Assembly: GCF_013370205.1 (NCBI RefSeq)
Contig: NZ_JABWGV010000003.1
Span: 427,501-491,500 of the forward strand
From: Qipengyuania atrilutea
GTDB taxonomy: Bacteria; Pseudomonadota; Alphaproteobacteria; Sphingomonadales; Sphingomonadaceae
DNA: 64,000 nt
Direction: 5' to 3'
The notes beneath the pieces were generated by a model, which saw only the letters and a program-made list of their open reading frames with translations, was not told the origin of the DNA and ran no database searches. Below are positions 1 through 8,531 of this stretch, piece by piece; the stretch's first letter is position 1, and every line of letters begins with the position of its first letter. Both the position numbers and the translations under genes were made by a program.

Positions 1-2
1 TC

Positions 3-83
3 CCTGGCTTCAAGGTCGGCGGCGCTTGGCGATTTAGGCGCTCCGATATTGAACAATGGATTGAGGAATCCACAAAGGGATAG
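3..83 (+). CDS. C-terminal end of an excisionase-family helix-turn-helix protein (partial)
   Basis: The window opens inside a gene. The frame from base 3 to the TAG at 81-83 encodes about 26 residues with the pattern K-V-G-G-x-W-R-F-R-R-S-D-I-E-x-W. That is the recognition-helix and wing end of small excisionase/MerR-like DNA-binding proteins (HTH_17 type). Such proteins often sit directly in front of hsdM in type I restriction loci and on integrative elements, where they act in excision or transcriptional control. The stop is 8 bases before the hsdM start, so the genes are probably co-transcribed. The N-terminus lies outside the window. The family call rests on this short tail only. Confidence 0.6.
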   Translation, partial: PGFKVGGAWRFRRSDIEQWIEESTKG

Positions 84-91
84 GCGGCAAG

Positions 92-1633
92 ATGCTCACC
101 GGTGAAATTCGAAATCAAGTTGATCAGATATGGAATGCCTTTTGGGCCGGAGGGGTATCGAACCCGCTCTCTGTGATCGAGCAGATCACATATCTTCTGT
201 TCATCAAGCGCTTGGACGACTTGCAGACCCTTGAAGAGAACAAGGCGGCCAACCTAGGTATCGAGATCGAGCGTCGCATTTTTCCGGACGGCAGTGATGA
301 GCAAGGCCGTCCTTATTCCGATCTCCGCTGGTCACGCTTCAAGAACTTCGAAGCGCGCGAGATGATGGACGTTGTTGCCGACCGCGTTTTTCCCTTCCTC
401 CGCGAGCTTGGTGAAGAAGGGTCAAGTTATGGCGAGCACATGAAGGATGCGCGGCTTGGTTTTAGCAACGCCGCATTGCTCGCCAAGACAGTCGATATGC
501 TCGACAAAATCCCGATGGAGGATCGCGACACAAAAGGCGACCTCTACGAATACATGCTGGGCAAGATCGCGAGTGCAGGCACGAACGGGCAATTCCGGAC
601 GCCGCGCCATATCATTCAGTTGATGGTCGAAATGACCAAGCCGACGCCTGAGGACGTTATCTGTGATCCTGCGGCGGGCACATGCGGATTCCTGGTCGCG
701 GCAGGTGAATATCTACGTGACAATCATCCTGCATTGTTTCGCGACGAGAAGCTACGTCGGCACTTCCACGAGCGCATGTTTCATGGGTTCGACTTCGACC
801 CCACCATGCTTCGTATTGGCAGCATGAACATGACCCTGCATGGGGTCGATAATCCTGATGTCAGTTACCGCGATAGTCTGGCTGAAGAGCACGGAAAGGA
901 TGCCGGAAAATACAGTCTCATCCTCGCTAACCCGCCTTTTGCGGGATCGCTTGATTACGAAACCACTGCCAAAGACCTCCAGCAGATTGTCAAGACGAAG
1001 AAGACCGAACTGCTATTCCTTGCGCTGTTTCTGCGCTTACTCAAAACAGGTGGACGGGCGGCGGTGGTCGTACCCGACGGTATCCTGTTCGGTTCATCGA
1101 ACGCGCATAAATCGCTCCGTGAAATGCTCGTTGAGAAGCACAAGCTAGAAGGCATCGTTAAACTGCCATCTGGCGTCTTCCGCCCCTATGCGGGCGTATC
1201 GACCGCTATCCTGCTTTTCACCAAGACCGGGGTCGGTGGAACTGAAAATGTCTGGTTCTATGACCTTCAGGCAGACGGATTCTCTCTCGATGATAAGCGC
1301 AATCCCCTCGTGTCTGACGAGAAACTCGGCGCATTGCCGAGTGCAAACTTGAGCGAAGGAGAACTTGATAAAAACAATTTACCGGATGCGCTGTCTCGCT
1401 GGTTCGAGCGTGAGGGGAGTGAGTTGGAAAACCCGCAAACCGCGCAGAGCTTCTGCGTCTCAAAAGACGACATTGCCGCCACCGGCACCTACGATCTCTC
1501 ACTCAACCGCTACAAGCAAGTCGAGCATGCAGAAATCGAGCACGACAAACCCGCCGATATAATCAAAGACCTGCGTGCCCTCGAAAAGGATATCAGCGAC
1601 GGCCTCACTAAGTTGGAGGCGATGCTGGCATGA
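92..1633 (+). CDS. hsdM: Type I restriction-modification DNA methyltransferase subunit HsdM
   Basis: A 513-residue N6-adenine DNA methyltransferase, the modification subunit of a type I restriction-modification system. It transfers a methyl group from S-adenosylmethionine to adenine at the site chosen by HsdS. An N-terminal helical HsdM_N region (about residues 1-150) is followed by the catalytic domain with SAM-binding motif I D-P-A-A-G-T-C-G-F from residue 192 and catalytic motif IV N-P-P-F from residue 280. Length is normal for the family. The stop overlaps the hsdS start by four bases (ATGA), so translation is coupled. The restriction subunit that should follow is broken (see 2784-3178), so this is probably a modification-only remnant. 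GC content is visibly lower than in the core genes further right, as expected for an island gene. Confidence 0.95.
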   Translation: MLTGEIRNQVDQIWNAFWAGGVSNPLSVIEQITYLLFIKRLDDLQTLEENKAANLGIEIERRIFPDGSDEQGRPYSDLRWSRFKNFEAREMMDVVADRVFPFLRELGEEGSSYGEHMKDARLGFSNAALLAKTVDMLDKIPMEDRDTKGDLYEYMLGKIASAGTNGQFRTPRHIIQLMVEMTKPTPEDVICDPAAGTCGFLVAAGEYLRDNHPALFRDEKLRRHFHERMFHGFDFDPTMLRIGSMNMTLHGVDNPDVSYRDSLAEEHGKDAGKYSLILANPPFAGSLDYETTAKDLQQIVKTKKTELLFLALFLRLLKTGGRAAVVVPDGILFGSSNAHKSLREMLVEKHKLEGIVKLPSGVFRPYAGVSTAILLFTKTGVGGTENVWFYDLQADGFSLDDKRNPLVSDEKLGALPSANLSEGELDKNNLPDALSRWFEREGSELENPQTAQSFCVSKDDIAATGTYDLSLNRYKQVEHAEIEHDKPADIIKDLRALEKDISDGLTKLEAMLA

Positions 1634-2781
1634 GTTCATTGCACACAAAAACTGCACAACTCGGCGACCTTGTTGAAAAGGTTGCATCTTGGAATCCGGT
1701 TCGAGAAGCACCCGATCATAAATTGGCCTACATTGATCTGGGAGCCGTCGATAACGCCACGAAAGCAATTACTGGATACCAATCGATACTCGGACATGAA
1801 GCTCCAAGTCGAGCTCGGCAGCGTGTGAGGGCGGGTGACATCTTGGTTTCAACGGTTAGACCCAACTTGAATGGCGTTGCCCGAGTCCCGAGCAATCTCG
1901 ACGACGCTACCGCATCGACAGGCTTTTGTGTCCTCAGACCGCAGCCCTCAAAACTGGATGCCAGCTATCTATTCCATTGGGTGCAATCATCAGAGTTTGT
2001 GAAGGACATGGTGCAAAAGGCTACCGGAGCAAGCTATCCGGCAGTCTCGGATAAGATCATCTCAAAATCTGAGATTCCTTGCCCATCTCTCGATGAGCAG
2101 AAGCGTATCGCAGCGATCCTCGATCAAGCGGATGAGCTGCGCCGCAAGCGCCAGCGAGCCATCGACCGCCTCAACGAACTCGGTCACGCCATCTTTCATG
2201 AGATGTTCAATGGCGATGATAGCCAGCGAAAGCCGATTAGAGAGCTTGGAAAAGTTTCTACAGGCTCAACGCCGCGGACAAGCGAGAAGGAGAACTTTGA
2301 CGGCCCTGTGCCTTTTGTCACGCCAGGCGACCTAGCATCCGGTGAACCAGTGAAGCGGACTCTTACTGAGCTTGGTGCAAGCAAATCACGAGTGGTCCAA
2401 CCGGATGCAACCATGGTTTGCTGTATTGGGGCGACTATTGGGAAAATCGACCGTTCGAGGGAAAAGTCTGCCTTCAATCAGCAGATCAACGCCATAGAAT
2501 GGTTTGATCCAATTGATCCCGCATTCGGCTATTATGCAATGCGAGAACTGAGGCCGGTCATAATTCATAAAGGGAAAGGCGCCTCAACGACCCTGCCGAT
2601 CCTTAAGAAGTCAGAGTTCGAAAAACTGGAAATCCCTTGCCCCGACTTGAATAAACAGATTGAGTTCTCGCAAAAAATCGCGGCTGTGGAGAAGCTTCTA
2701 GATGATTTGATCCCAAAAAAAGATCGACTGGATGACCTTTTCGCATCCCTTCAACATCAGGCATTTCGAGGGGAGCTGTAA
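1630..2781 (+). CDS. hsdS: Type I restriction-modification specificity subunit HsdS
   Basis: A 383-residue specificity subunit. HsdS proteins carry two target-recognition domains, each reading one half of a bipartite site, separated by conserved helical spacers that set the distance between halves. Here the first target-recognition domain covers about residues 1-150 and ends in the typical spacer P-S-L-D-E-Q-K-R-I-A-A-I-L-D-Q-A-D. The second covers about 200-335 and ends in a second spacer with P-D-L-N-K-Q-I-E. The ATG overlaps the hsdM stop by four bases. Both halves look complete, so a HsdM2S methyltransferase could be functional. The recognition sequence cannot be read from the protein by eye. 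Confidence 0.93.
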   Translation: MSSLHTKTAQLGDLVEKVASWNPVREAPDHKLAYIDLGAVDNATKAITGYQSILGHEAPSRARQRVRAGDILVSTVRPNLNGVARVPSNLDDATASTGFCVLRPQPSKLDASYLFHWVQSSEFVKDMVQKATGASYPAVSDKIISKSEIPCPSLDEQKRIAAILDQADELRRKRQRAIDRLNELGHAIFHEMFNGDDSQRKPIRELGKVSTGSTPRTSEKENFDGPVPFVTPGDLASGEPVKRTLTELGASKSRVVQPDATMVCCIGATIGKIDRSREKSAFNQQINAIEWFDPIDPAFGYYAMRELRPVIIHKGKGASTTLPILKKSEFEKLEIPCPDLNKQIEFSQKIAAVEKLLDDLIPKKDRLDDLFASLQHQAFRGEL

Positions 2782-2783
2782 AG

Positions 2784-3178
2784 ATGCGTGGCGAGCTTCT
2801 CAATGTCTGGGACAAGGTTTGGTCGGAAGTCTTCGTCAAGCTTTCCAAACACAGGGATTCGCCAAGCGAACTCTTTTCCGAGCTGTACCAGGCTATCATA
2901 CCAGCGCCATCACCGCCCGCTGAGCCCGCCGAGCCAACGCAATATGACGAAGAAGGACGGCTGACCGATCCGGAGGAGATCGCGGCCGACGAAAACTACC
3001 GCGAAGCGCTGGAAGCTTTCGGCGCGGCTCGTTCTCACTACGAGCAGGCGATTGCGGGCAAGGCGACCGGCTGGGCAAGACTATTATCTTTGCGAAGAAC
3101 CATAAGCATGCGCAGTTTATCGCCGAGCGGTTCGATGCCAACTATCCGCATCTGAAGGGCTCGTTTGCGCGGGTACAC
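2784..3178 (+). pseudogene. Remnant of the restriction subunit gene (hsdR region), deleted and frameshifted
   Basis: Two bases after hsdS, an ATG with a good Shine-Dalgarno (GAGGGGAG) opens a frame that encodes about 95 plausible residues, beginning M-R-G-E-L-L-N-V-W-D. I do not recognise this part; its position suggests the N-terminus of the restriction subunit or a small protein between hsdS and hsdR. Near 3066 the sense switches frame: in the +1 frame, [17 protein letters not shown] (3069 on) and then I-A-E-R-F and Y-P-H match the start of the HsdR helicase C-terminal half. This match stops at about 3175, where an ArdC-like sequence begins. The original frame runs on to a stop at 3155. Most of hsdR, including nuclease and first helicase domain, is missing, so restriction should be dead. 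Confidence 0.7.
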
Positions 3179-4118
3179 GCGGATCACAAATCAGATCATC
3201 GCGGCACTCGAAAAGGGTACGAAACCGTGGATGCAGCCTTGGAATGCAGCGCATGCCGCCGGAGCTGTCTCGCGCCCGCTGCGCTTCAATGGTCAGCCCT
3301 ACTCGGGGATCAACATCCTCAGCCTCTGGGCCTCGGCAATGGGTCACGGCTTTGCCGCTCCCATCTGGATGACCTTCAAACAGGCCATCGAACTTGGCGG
3401 ATGTGTCCGCAAAGGCGAGAAGGGCTCGCCCGTCGTCTATGCAAATACACTGGTTCGCACCGAGACCGATCCCGAGACCGGCGAAGATCAGGATCAGGCT
3501 ATTCCGTTTCTGAAAGCCTACACAGTGTTCAACGTCGACCAAATTGAAGGATTGCCCGATCACTTCTACGCCCTGGCTGACGGTGAAACCAATCCCGATC
3601 AGCGCATCGAGACTGCCGAAGCATTCTTTGCCGCAACCGGTGCAGACATGCGTGACCATCCACCCACTGTCGAGACGGCCAAAGACCTGGCGTTTCTCGT
3701 AATCACGGCAGTTGGTGAGAGTGCGATCCGGCAGGCCAATCCCGCATACAGTCGCCAAGCCGATTACCTTCGGGTGCAATCGGGCCTCATTGAGTTGCTC
3801 CGCGAATGTGCCGATGATGCGGAAGGGTGGGGACAGGTTCTTGATTGCTTCGAAGGTAAGGGGCAGGTCCAGCTCATGACCATCCACAAGAGCAAGGGCA
3901 TGGAATTTCACACGATGATCTTCTTCGGCCTCGACAACCAATCATGGTGGAGCCTGAGCCCGCAACGCAAAGAGGAGTTAAACTCGTTCTTTGTAGCTTT
4001 TACACGCGCACGCCAGCGCGCATTCTTCACTTGCTGCATTGAGAGGGGAGGGCCAATAACTTGGCTTGATAATGTACTCGGCACCGTTGTCCCGCGCGTG
4101 GCTGGATGCGATGACTGA
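3165..4118 (+). CDS. Chimeric reading frame: ArdC-like N-terminal domain joined to UvrD-type helicase C-terminus
   Basis: An open 317-codon frame that starts only at a TTG with no convincing ribosome site. Residues 4-163 match the N-terminal single-strand-DNA-binding domain of ArdC-type antirestriction/primase proteins of conjugative elements (Y-T-R-I-T at residue 4; P-W-N-A; P-Y-S-G-I-N; R-K-G-E-K-G; Y-T-V-F-N). The ArdC metallopeptidase half is absent. After about residue 165 the sequence becomes the C-terminal part of a UvrD/Rep superfamily 1 helicase, with motif [11 protein letters not shown] at 239-248 and motif [11 protein letters not shown] near 282. No Walker A motif is present, so ATPase function is impossible. 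I read it as two gene fragments fused in frame by deletion. Whether it is expressed is unknown; as a stand-alone ssDNA-binding ArdC domain it could keep some activity. Confidence 0.7.
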   Translation: MRGYTRITNQIIAALEKGTKPWMQPWNAAHAAGAVSRPLRFNGQPYSGINILSLWASAMGHGFAAPIWMTFKQAIELGGCVRKGEKGSPVVYANTLVRTETDPETGEDQDQAIPFLKAYTVFNVDQIEGLPDHFYALADGETNPDQRIETAEAFFAATGADMRDHPPTVETAKDLAFLVITAVGESAIRQANPAYSRQADYLRVQSGLIELLRECADDAEGWGQVLDCFEGKGQVQLMTIHKSKGMEFHTMIFFGLDNQSWWSLSPQRKEELNSFFVAFTRARQRAFFTCCIERGGPITWLDNVLGTVVPRVAGCDD

Positions 4119-4202
4119 ATCGGCACAGCATTCAACGGTTTTACAGAACAAATCGAATCGGTTGACCCGCGCTAAGCTACTATCGAAAATACAAATTCTT
4201 GG

Positions 4203-4279
4203 CGCGGGTTGGAGCAGTTTGGTAGCTGGCAAGTCTCATCACCTTGAGGTCGCAGGTTCAATTCCTGCTCCAGTAACCA
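4203..4279 (+). tRNA. Degenerate initiator tRNA-Met (CAT) copy, probable attachment-site relic
   Basis: A 77-nt segment with the layout of initiator tRNA: D-arm GAGC-AGTTTGGTA-GCTG, anticodon arm CAAGT-CTCATCA-CCTTG with anticodon CAT, variable loop AGGTC, a perfect 5-bp T-arm GCAGG-TTCAATT-CCTGC, and an encoded ACCA end. The acceptor arms (CGCGGGT and TCCAGTA) pair at only about four of seven positions; the C1:A72 mismatch fits an initiator but G4:A69 and T7:T66 do not pair. Length and layout equal tRNA-fMet, so it is likely a drifting copy carried by the island or left by an older insertion at the fMet gene. Function as a tRNA is doubtful. Confidence 0.55.
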
Positions 4280-4396
4280 ACTATTTCCGGTTAATTCAAC
4301 TGACGAAGTTTGTCATGGCAAGTCTCCCGTGATTTATCTACTCACAAGAACGACGTCGGCATTGTCGGATTGGCATGAGAGGGACAAAGTCTTTGA

Positions 4397-7300
4397 ATGA
4401 AAAAGTCGGGCGACATTATACAGCTTTCTGCATCCGATTTGGTCGGACACCTAAACTGTCGCCATCTTACTGCGCTCGATATCGGGGTCTGTGAAGGGAC
4501 CCTTTCAAAGCCTCACATTTGGGACCCGCTTCTTGAAATCCTTCGAGAGAGGGGCCGGCGTCATGAAGATGCCTTCATACAGCACCTGAAGGACCAAGGC
4601 TTAACTTCCGCCCTTATCGAGGGGATCGACATCACACCGTCTGCCGTTGCAGCCACTCGTGAAGCGATGGAAGCCGGGGTGGACGTTATCATTCAGGCCG
4701 CCATGCAAAACGACCGTTGGGCGGGTAGAGCTGACGTTTTGAGAAAGGTCGCTTCCCCAAGCGATCTTGGGGACTGGTCGTATGAGGTGATTGATACAAA
4801 ACTGGCGCGCGAGACAAAGGGCGGGTCGGTGCTCCAGCTCTGCCTCTACGCCGATCTCCTAGAAGAGATGCAAGGTCGACCCCCGGAGAACGTGCATGTC
4901 GTTGCTCCCTGGTCTGAGTTCGAGCCACAAAGCTTTCGCTACGCAGACTATGCAGCATTCTTTCGCCGTGCAAAAGCCGCTGCCGAGGCGGCGACAAGCC
5001 TTGATGACGTTGAAGAGTGTTATCCCGATCCGAGGGCGCATTGCGACGTTTGCCGTTGGGCTGAGCGCTGCGACAAGCGCCGCCGTGACGACGACCATCT
5101 TTGTTTGGTCGCCAACATATCAAAAACGCAGATCAGCGAACTTCAGTCTGAGGGCATAACGACGACCGCAGCGTTGGCTGAAATGCCCGTTCCGATCCCA
5201 TTCAATCCAGAACGCGGTTCACCTGCTTCGTTCGAGAAAGCCCGTGAGCAGGCACGTATTCAGATCGAAAGTCGAGAATCCGGCGAGTTAAGATTCCAGA
5301 TGCTTCCTGTTGATCCAACGACAGGCCTCTGTCTCCTTCCCGAACCTTCAGACGGTGATATCTTCTTTGATATCGAAGGCGATCCGTTCGTCGGCGAACA
5401 TGGCCTCGAATATCTTTTCGGATATCAGTATCGCGATGAAAGCGGCGAAATCGTCTATGCAGGCGATTGGGCATTTGATCGCGACGGCGAGAAAGCAATC
5501 TTTGAGAGCTTCGTCGATTTTGTCACTCAACGACGAGAGCAATACCCAGACCTCCATATCTATCACTTCGCACCATACGAGCCAGGCGCTCTCAAGCGTC
5601 TGATGGGGCGCTATGCGACCCGTGAAGATGAGATTGACAATCTCCTGCGCGGCAAGGTCTTGGTTGATCTCTACAGCGTTGTACGAAACGCGCTCCGTGC
5701 CGGTGTCGAAAGCTATTCGATCAAGAAGCTTGAACCGCTTTATGGCTACGCTCGCGATGCCGATCTCAAGGCCGCGAACATCGCACTGGCAAGCTTGCAG
5801 GCAGGCCTCCAACTCGGCGACACAGAAGCGATCACTGACGAAGACAAAACAATGGTGGAACTTTACAATCGTGATGATTGCGCCTCCACGCTTGCTCTAC
5901 GCGATTGGCTAGAAGAGCGCCGAGCTGAGCTCATTTTAGACGGCAATCACGTTCCCAGACCAGAGCCCGGACAAGACGGACCTAGTGAGGAACTCAGCGA
6001 GCGACAGCAGCGCGTTCAAGAATTGATCGAGCGTTTGGTCGACGGGATTCCTGTTGATCCCGAAGCTCGCTCAGCCGAGCAGCAAGCAACCTGGGTTCTC
6101 GCCTATCTGCTGGATTGGCACCGAAGAGAGGACAAGGCCGCGTGGTGGGAATACTTCAGGCTGGCGGCGCTTACGCCAGAAGAATTGACAGATGAACGTG
6201 CGGCTCTGTCTGGTCTAGAGTTGATCGCGACCGTTGATGAAACGGCGAGAGGTATTCCGACGCACAGATACCGCTTCCCCCAACAAGACACCGATCTTCG
6301 CGGCGGTGAGAAACTAAGAAGCGCTGGCGGCGAAACTCTCGGAGAGGTTGTCGAGATTTCGTCGGAAGACCGGACGGTCGACATCAAGAAGATGGGCAAG
6401 ACCGCCTCTGAGCATCCTGTCGGAGTCTTCGCACACACCATGTACGGGAGTAAGGAGCAGGCGGACTCTCTGCTACGACTAGGTGAGTATGTCGCGGACA
6501 ACGGGATTACCGGTGACGGGCCGTACAGTGCGGCACGCGCGCTGCTCTTGCGGCTTCCCCCTAGCTTGGACAGCGGTCAGGTTCGTGAAGATGATGAGGA
6601 CACACTTCAAGCTGCTTTGAGAGTGGCAACCGGATTGCATCCGGGGGTATTTCCTATCCAAGGGCCTCCTGGCACGGGTAAGTCCTTCACGGGTGCGCGC
6701 ATGATCTGCGAACTCGTCTCCCAAGGTAAGCGTGTCGGGATCACGGCAAATAGTCACAAGGTCATTCGAAACCTTCTCGACAAGGTTGTTGAAGCTGCTG
6801 AGGAGGCTGGCCTCGATCTCAGGTGTGTCCAGAAGCCTAAAGAGATGGAGCCGGATCAGCCTCGCCTTGCCTTCGCTAAAGACAATAGCGCTCTTTTATC
6901 AGCTTTGGCTTCGGGTCGTTGTCAGGTCGCCGGAGCGACCCACTTCTTATGGGCGAGGGTCGATGCTCAAGAGACTCTGGACGTTCTGGTGGTGGATGAA
7001 GCGGCGCAAATGTCTCTTGCAAATGTGGCCGCCGTCGCCCCGAGTGCGGAACGACTTGTTCTGTTAGGCGACCCCCAACAGCTCGATCAGCCGACGCAGG
7101 GAACACATCCGGATGGTGCTGGCGTGTCTTGTCTTGAACACGTTCTCGGCGACGAACACACAATCGCAGAAGACTGCGGATTGTTTCTCGAAAATACCTG
7201 GCGCTTGCATCCAGAGATAAGCGAATTCACCTCAGAGCTGTTTTATGATGATAAGCTCGCATCGGTCGCAGGTTGCGAGCAGCAGGAAATCAGATCGGCT

Positions 7301-7804
7301 GGCATCATCCAAGGGAGCGGCTTGCGCTATCTCCCTGTCGATCATGCGGGCAATCAAAGTTCTTCCATAGAAGAGGCAGAGGCGGTCGCGTCACTGGTGA
7401 ATAGCATTCTCGCCGACGCGCCGACTTGGATTGATCGCGAGGGGGCTGAGCGGCCTGTGAGCCTCGAAGACATTCTCATTATCGCTCCCTACAACGCGCA
7501 GGTCTTCGAGATACAGCAACGCCTTCCGGGAGCGCGTGTCGGCACAGTCGATAAGTTCCAAGGTCAAGAAGCTCCGATCGCAATCTATTCGACTGCGACA
7601 TCGAGCCATGCCGATGCTCCGCGCGGTATGGAGTTTCTCTACAGTGCGAACCGCTTTAATGTCGCTACATCGAGGGCGAAGTGTGTTGCCATCCTTGTCG
7701 CATCACCACAGATTTTCGAAGCAGAATGCAGGACCCCACAGCAGATGCAGCTCGCGAACGCGTTTTGTCGCTATCTTGAACTAGCGGACGAGATCGCATT
7801 GTGA
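4397..7804 (+). CDS. TM0106-family RecB-like nuclease / RNase H-fold exonuclease / SF1 helicase
   Basis: A 1135-residue three-module protein. Module 1 (about 1-235) is a Cas4/RecB-like PD-(D/E)xK nuclease with D113 (G-R-A-D-V-L), D133 and K135 (I-D-T-K-L-A), the Q-L-C-L-Y helix, and four cysteines (C208, C216, C219, C225) spaced like the iron-sulphur cluster of AddB/Cas4-type nucleases. Module 2 (about 320-510) is a YprB/RNase_H_2-type DEDD exonuclease fold starting D-I-E-G-D at 325, with Y-N-R-D-D near its end. Module 3 is a Dna2/Upf1-like superfamily 1 helicase with Walker A G-P-P-G-T-G-K-S (756-763), D-E-A-A-Q (867 on), G-D-P-Q-Q-L and a V-D-K-F-Q-G-Q-E motif. All catalytic residues are present. 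It is a lone cargo gene between two tRNA-fMet relics. The cellular role of this family is not established; repair or anti-phage DNA processing are both possible. Confidence 0.85.
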   Translation: MKKSGDIIQLSASDLVGHLNCRHLTALDIGVCEGTLSKPHIWDPLLEILRERGRRHEDAFIQHLKDQGLTSALIEGIDITPSAVAATREAMEAGVDVIIQAAMQNDRWAGRADVLRKVASPSDLGDWSYEVIDTKLARETKGGSVLQLCLYADLLEEMQGRPPENVHVVAPWSEFEPQSFRYADYAAFFRRAKAAAEAATSLDDVEECYPDPRAHCDVCRWAERCDKRRRDDDHLCLVANISKTQISELQSEGITTTAALAEMPVPIPFNPERGSPASFEKAREQARIQIESRESGELRFQMLPVDPTTGLCLLPEPSDGDIFFDIEGDPFVGEHGLEYLFGYQYRDESGEIVYAGDWAFDRDGEKAIFESFVDFVTQRREQYPDLHIYHFAPYEPGALKRLMGRYATREDEIDNLLRGKVLVDLYSVVRNALRAGVESYSIKKLEPLYGYARDADLKAANIALASLQAGLQLGDTEAITDEDKTMVELYNRDDCASTLALRDWLEERRAELILDGNHVPRPEPGQDGPSEELSERQQRVQELIERLVDGIPVDPEARSAEQQATWVLAYLLDWHRREDKAAWWEYFRLAALTPEELTDERAALSGLELIATVDETARGIPTHRYRFPQQDTDLRGGEKLRSAGGETLGEVVEISSEDRTVDIKKMGKTASEHPVGVFAHTMYGSKEQADSLLRLGEYVADNGITGDGPYSAARALLLRLPPSLDSGQVREDDEDTLQAALRVATGLHPGVFPIQGPPGTGKSFTGARMICELVSQGKRVGITANSHKVIRNLLDKVVEAAEEAGLDLRCVQKPKEMEPDQPRLAFAKDNSALLSALASGRCQVAGATHFLWARVDAQETLDVLVVDEAAQMSLANVAAVAPSAERLVLLGDPQQLDQPTQGTHPDGAGVSCLEHVLGDEHTIAEDCGLFLENTWRLHPEISEFTSELFYDDKLASVAGCEQQEIRSAGIIQGSGLRYLPVDHAGNQSSSIEEAEAVASLVNSILADAPTWIDREGAERPVSLEDILIIAPYNAQVFEIQQRLPGARVGTVDKFQGQEAPIAIYSTATSSHADAPRGMEFLYSANRFNVATSRAKCVAILVASPQIFEAECRTPQQMQLANAFCRYLELADEIAL

Positions 7805-7993
7805 CCGACGTGCCTTCGCTTCCTTCTTCGGGGTTGCGACGAGAATCAGTTGTGATAGAATCAACGAGTAGCGCGTGAATCGGCGTATTTGCTCGCTTTC
7901 GGGGCTTCTGCTCTCGCACAAAAACTCACACAAAAATTATGGCAAACCTAATTAGTTGAATAAAATCAGCTAGATGGGAATAGAGCTATCCGT

Positions 7994-8038
7994 CTCATAA
8001 CCTGAAGGTCGTTGGTTCAAATCCAACCCCCGCAACCA
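7994..8038 (+). repeat. 3' half of tRNA-fMet(CAT): attachment-site scar at the island boundary
   Basis: From the anticodon loop CTCATAA (7994-8000) to the CCA end this is a clean tRNA-fMet 3' half: anticodon-stem strand CCTGA, variable loop AGGTC, T-arm GTTGG-TTCAAAT-CCAAC, acceptor strand CCCCGCA and ACCA. The A at position 72 is the hallmark of initiator tRNA. The 32 bases upstream do not match the tRNA 5' half (no CGCGGGG acceptor strand, no D-arm), so the gene is not intact. A break at the anticodon loop is the usual footprint of tyrosine-recombinase integration into a tRNA gene: the element carries one half and leaves this duplicate at its far end. No integrase gene is in the window; it and the restored full tRNA are expected to the left. 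Confidence 0.8.
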
Positions 8039-8052
8039 TTTTATAAAATTCG

Positions 8053-8082
8053 CCGGCTTTCTCTATGAGGCGGCCGGTTTTT
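8053..8082 (+). terminator. Rho-independent terminator of the original tRNA-fMet gene
   Basis: Stem CCGGC (8053-8057) pairs with GCCGG (8073-8077), followed by five T. It lies 15 bases after the tRNA CCA end and was presumably the terminator of the tRNA gene before the island split it. Confidence 0.55.
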
Positions 8083-8531
8083 CGTATGTCTGGTCGAGAT
8101 TGCCTTCAGCGAAGCGGGGCGGTTTAGTAAGTTTGGATGTCTTCGCTCTTGATCGCGTTAGTATCGAAAACCGGCCGTATCGTCCCGAAAGCCTCGCTCT
8201 GATGGCGCTTTCCAGAATCTTCGCGTTAAATGCGCCCGTCACTGCGCTCTTAGCCCGATGTTCGGTGCTAGATCGCGACGATCTGTTGTGCAGATGGTGT
8301 GGATTGGCGCTCGTCGGTTCCTAAATCGACATCTTTTCGCTCAGGAATATGCCGATTGAACCGCATAGGGGCCCATAGCTATAAGGCCGTCTGCAGCTTC
8401 CTTCCTACCCCCACGTGCTTAGGCCTGAGTTTGCTTCTCGGCACGCGTTCTGTTTTTGACTACCGATCCTGTTTTCAGCGATCGCAAATCCGTCCGTATT
8501 TGAACCGAAAAATCGCATTGGAACGCCACCT
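8083..8531. other. Intergenic stretch without a recognisable gene
   Basis: About 450 bases between the island scar and the CitE-type gene. Two short open frames on the + strand (8100-8324 and 8299-8535) have no recognisable motif, no good ribosome site and cysteine/arginine-rich composition, so I do not call them. The stretch must contain the promoter of the gene at 8532. I see no convincing -35/-10 pair. Confidence 0.4.
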
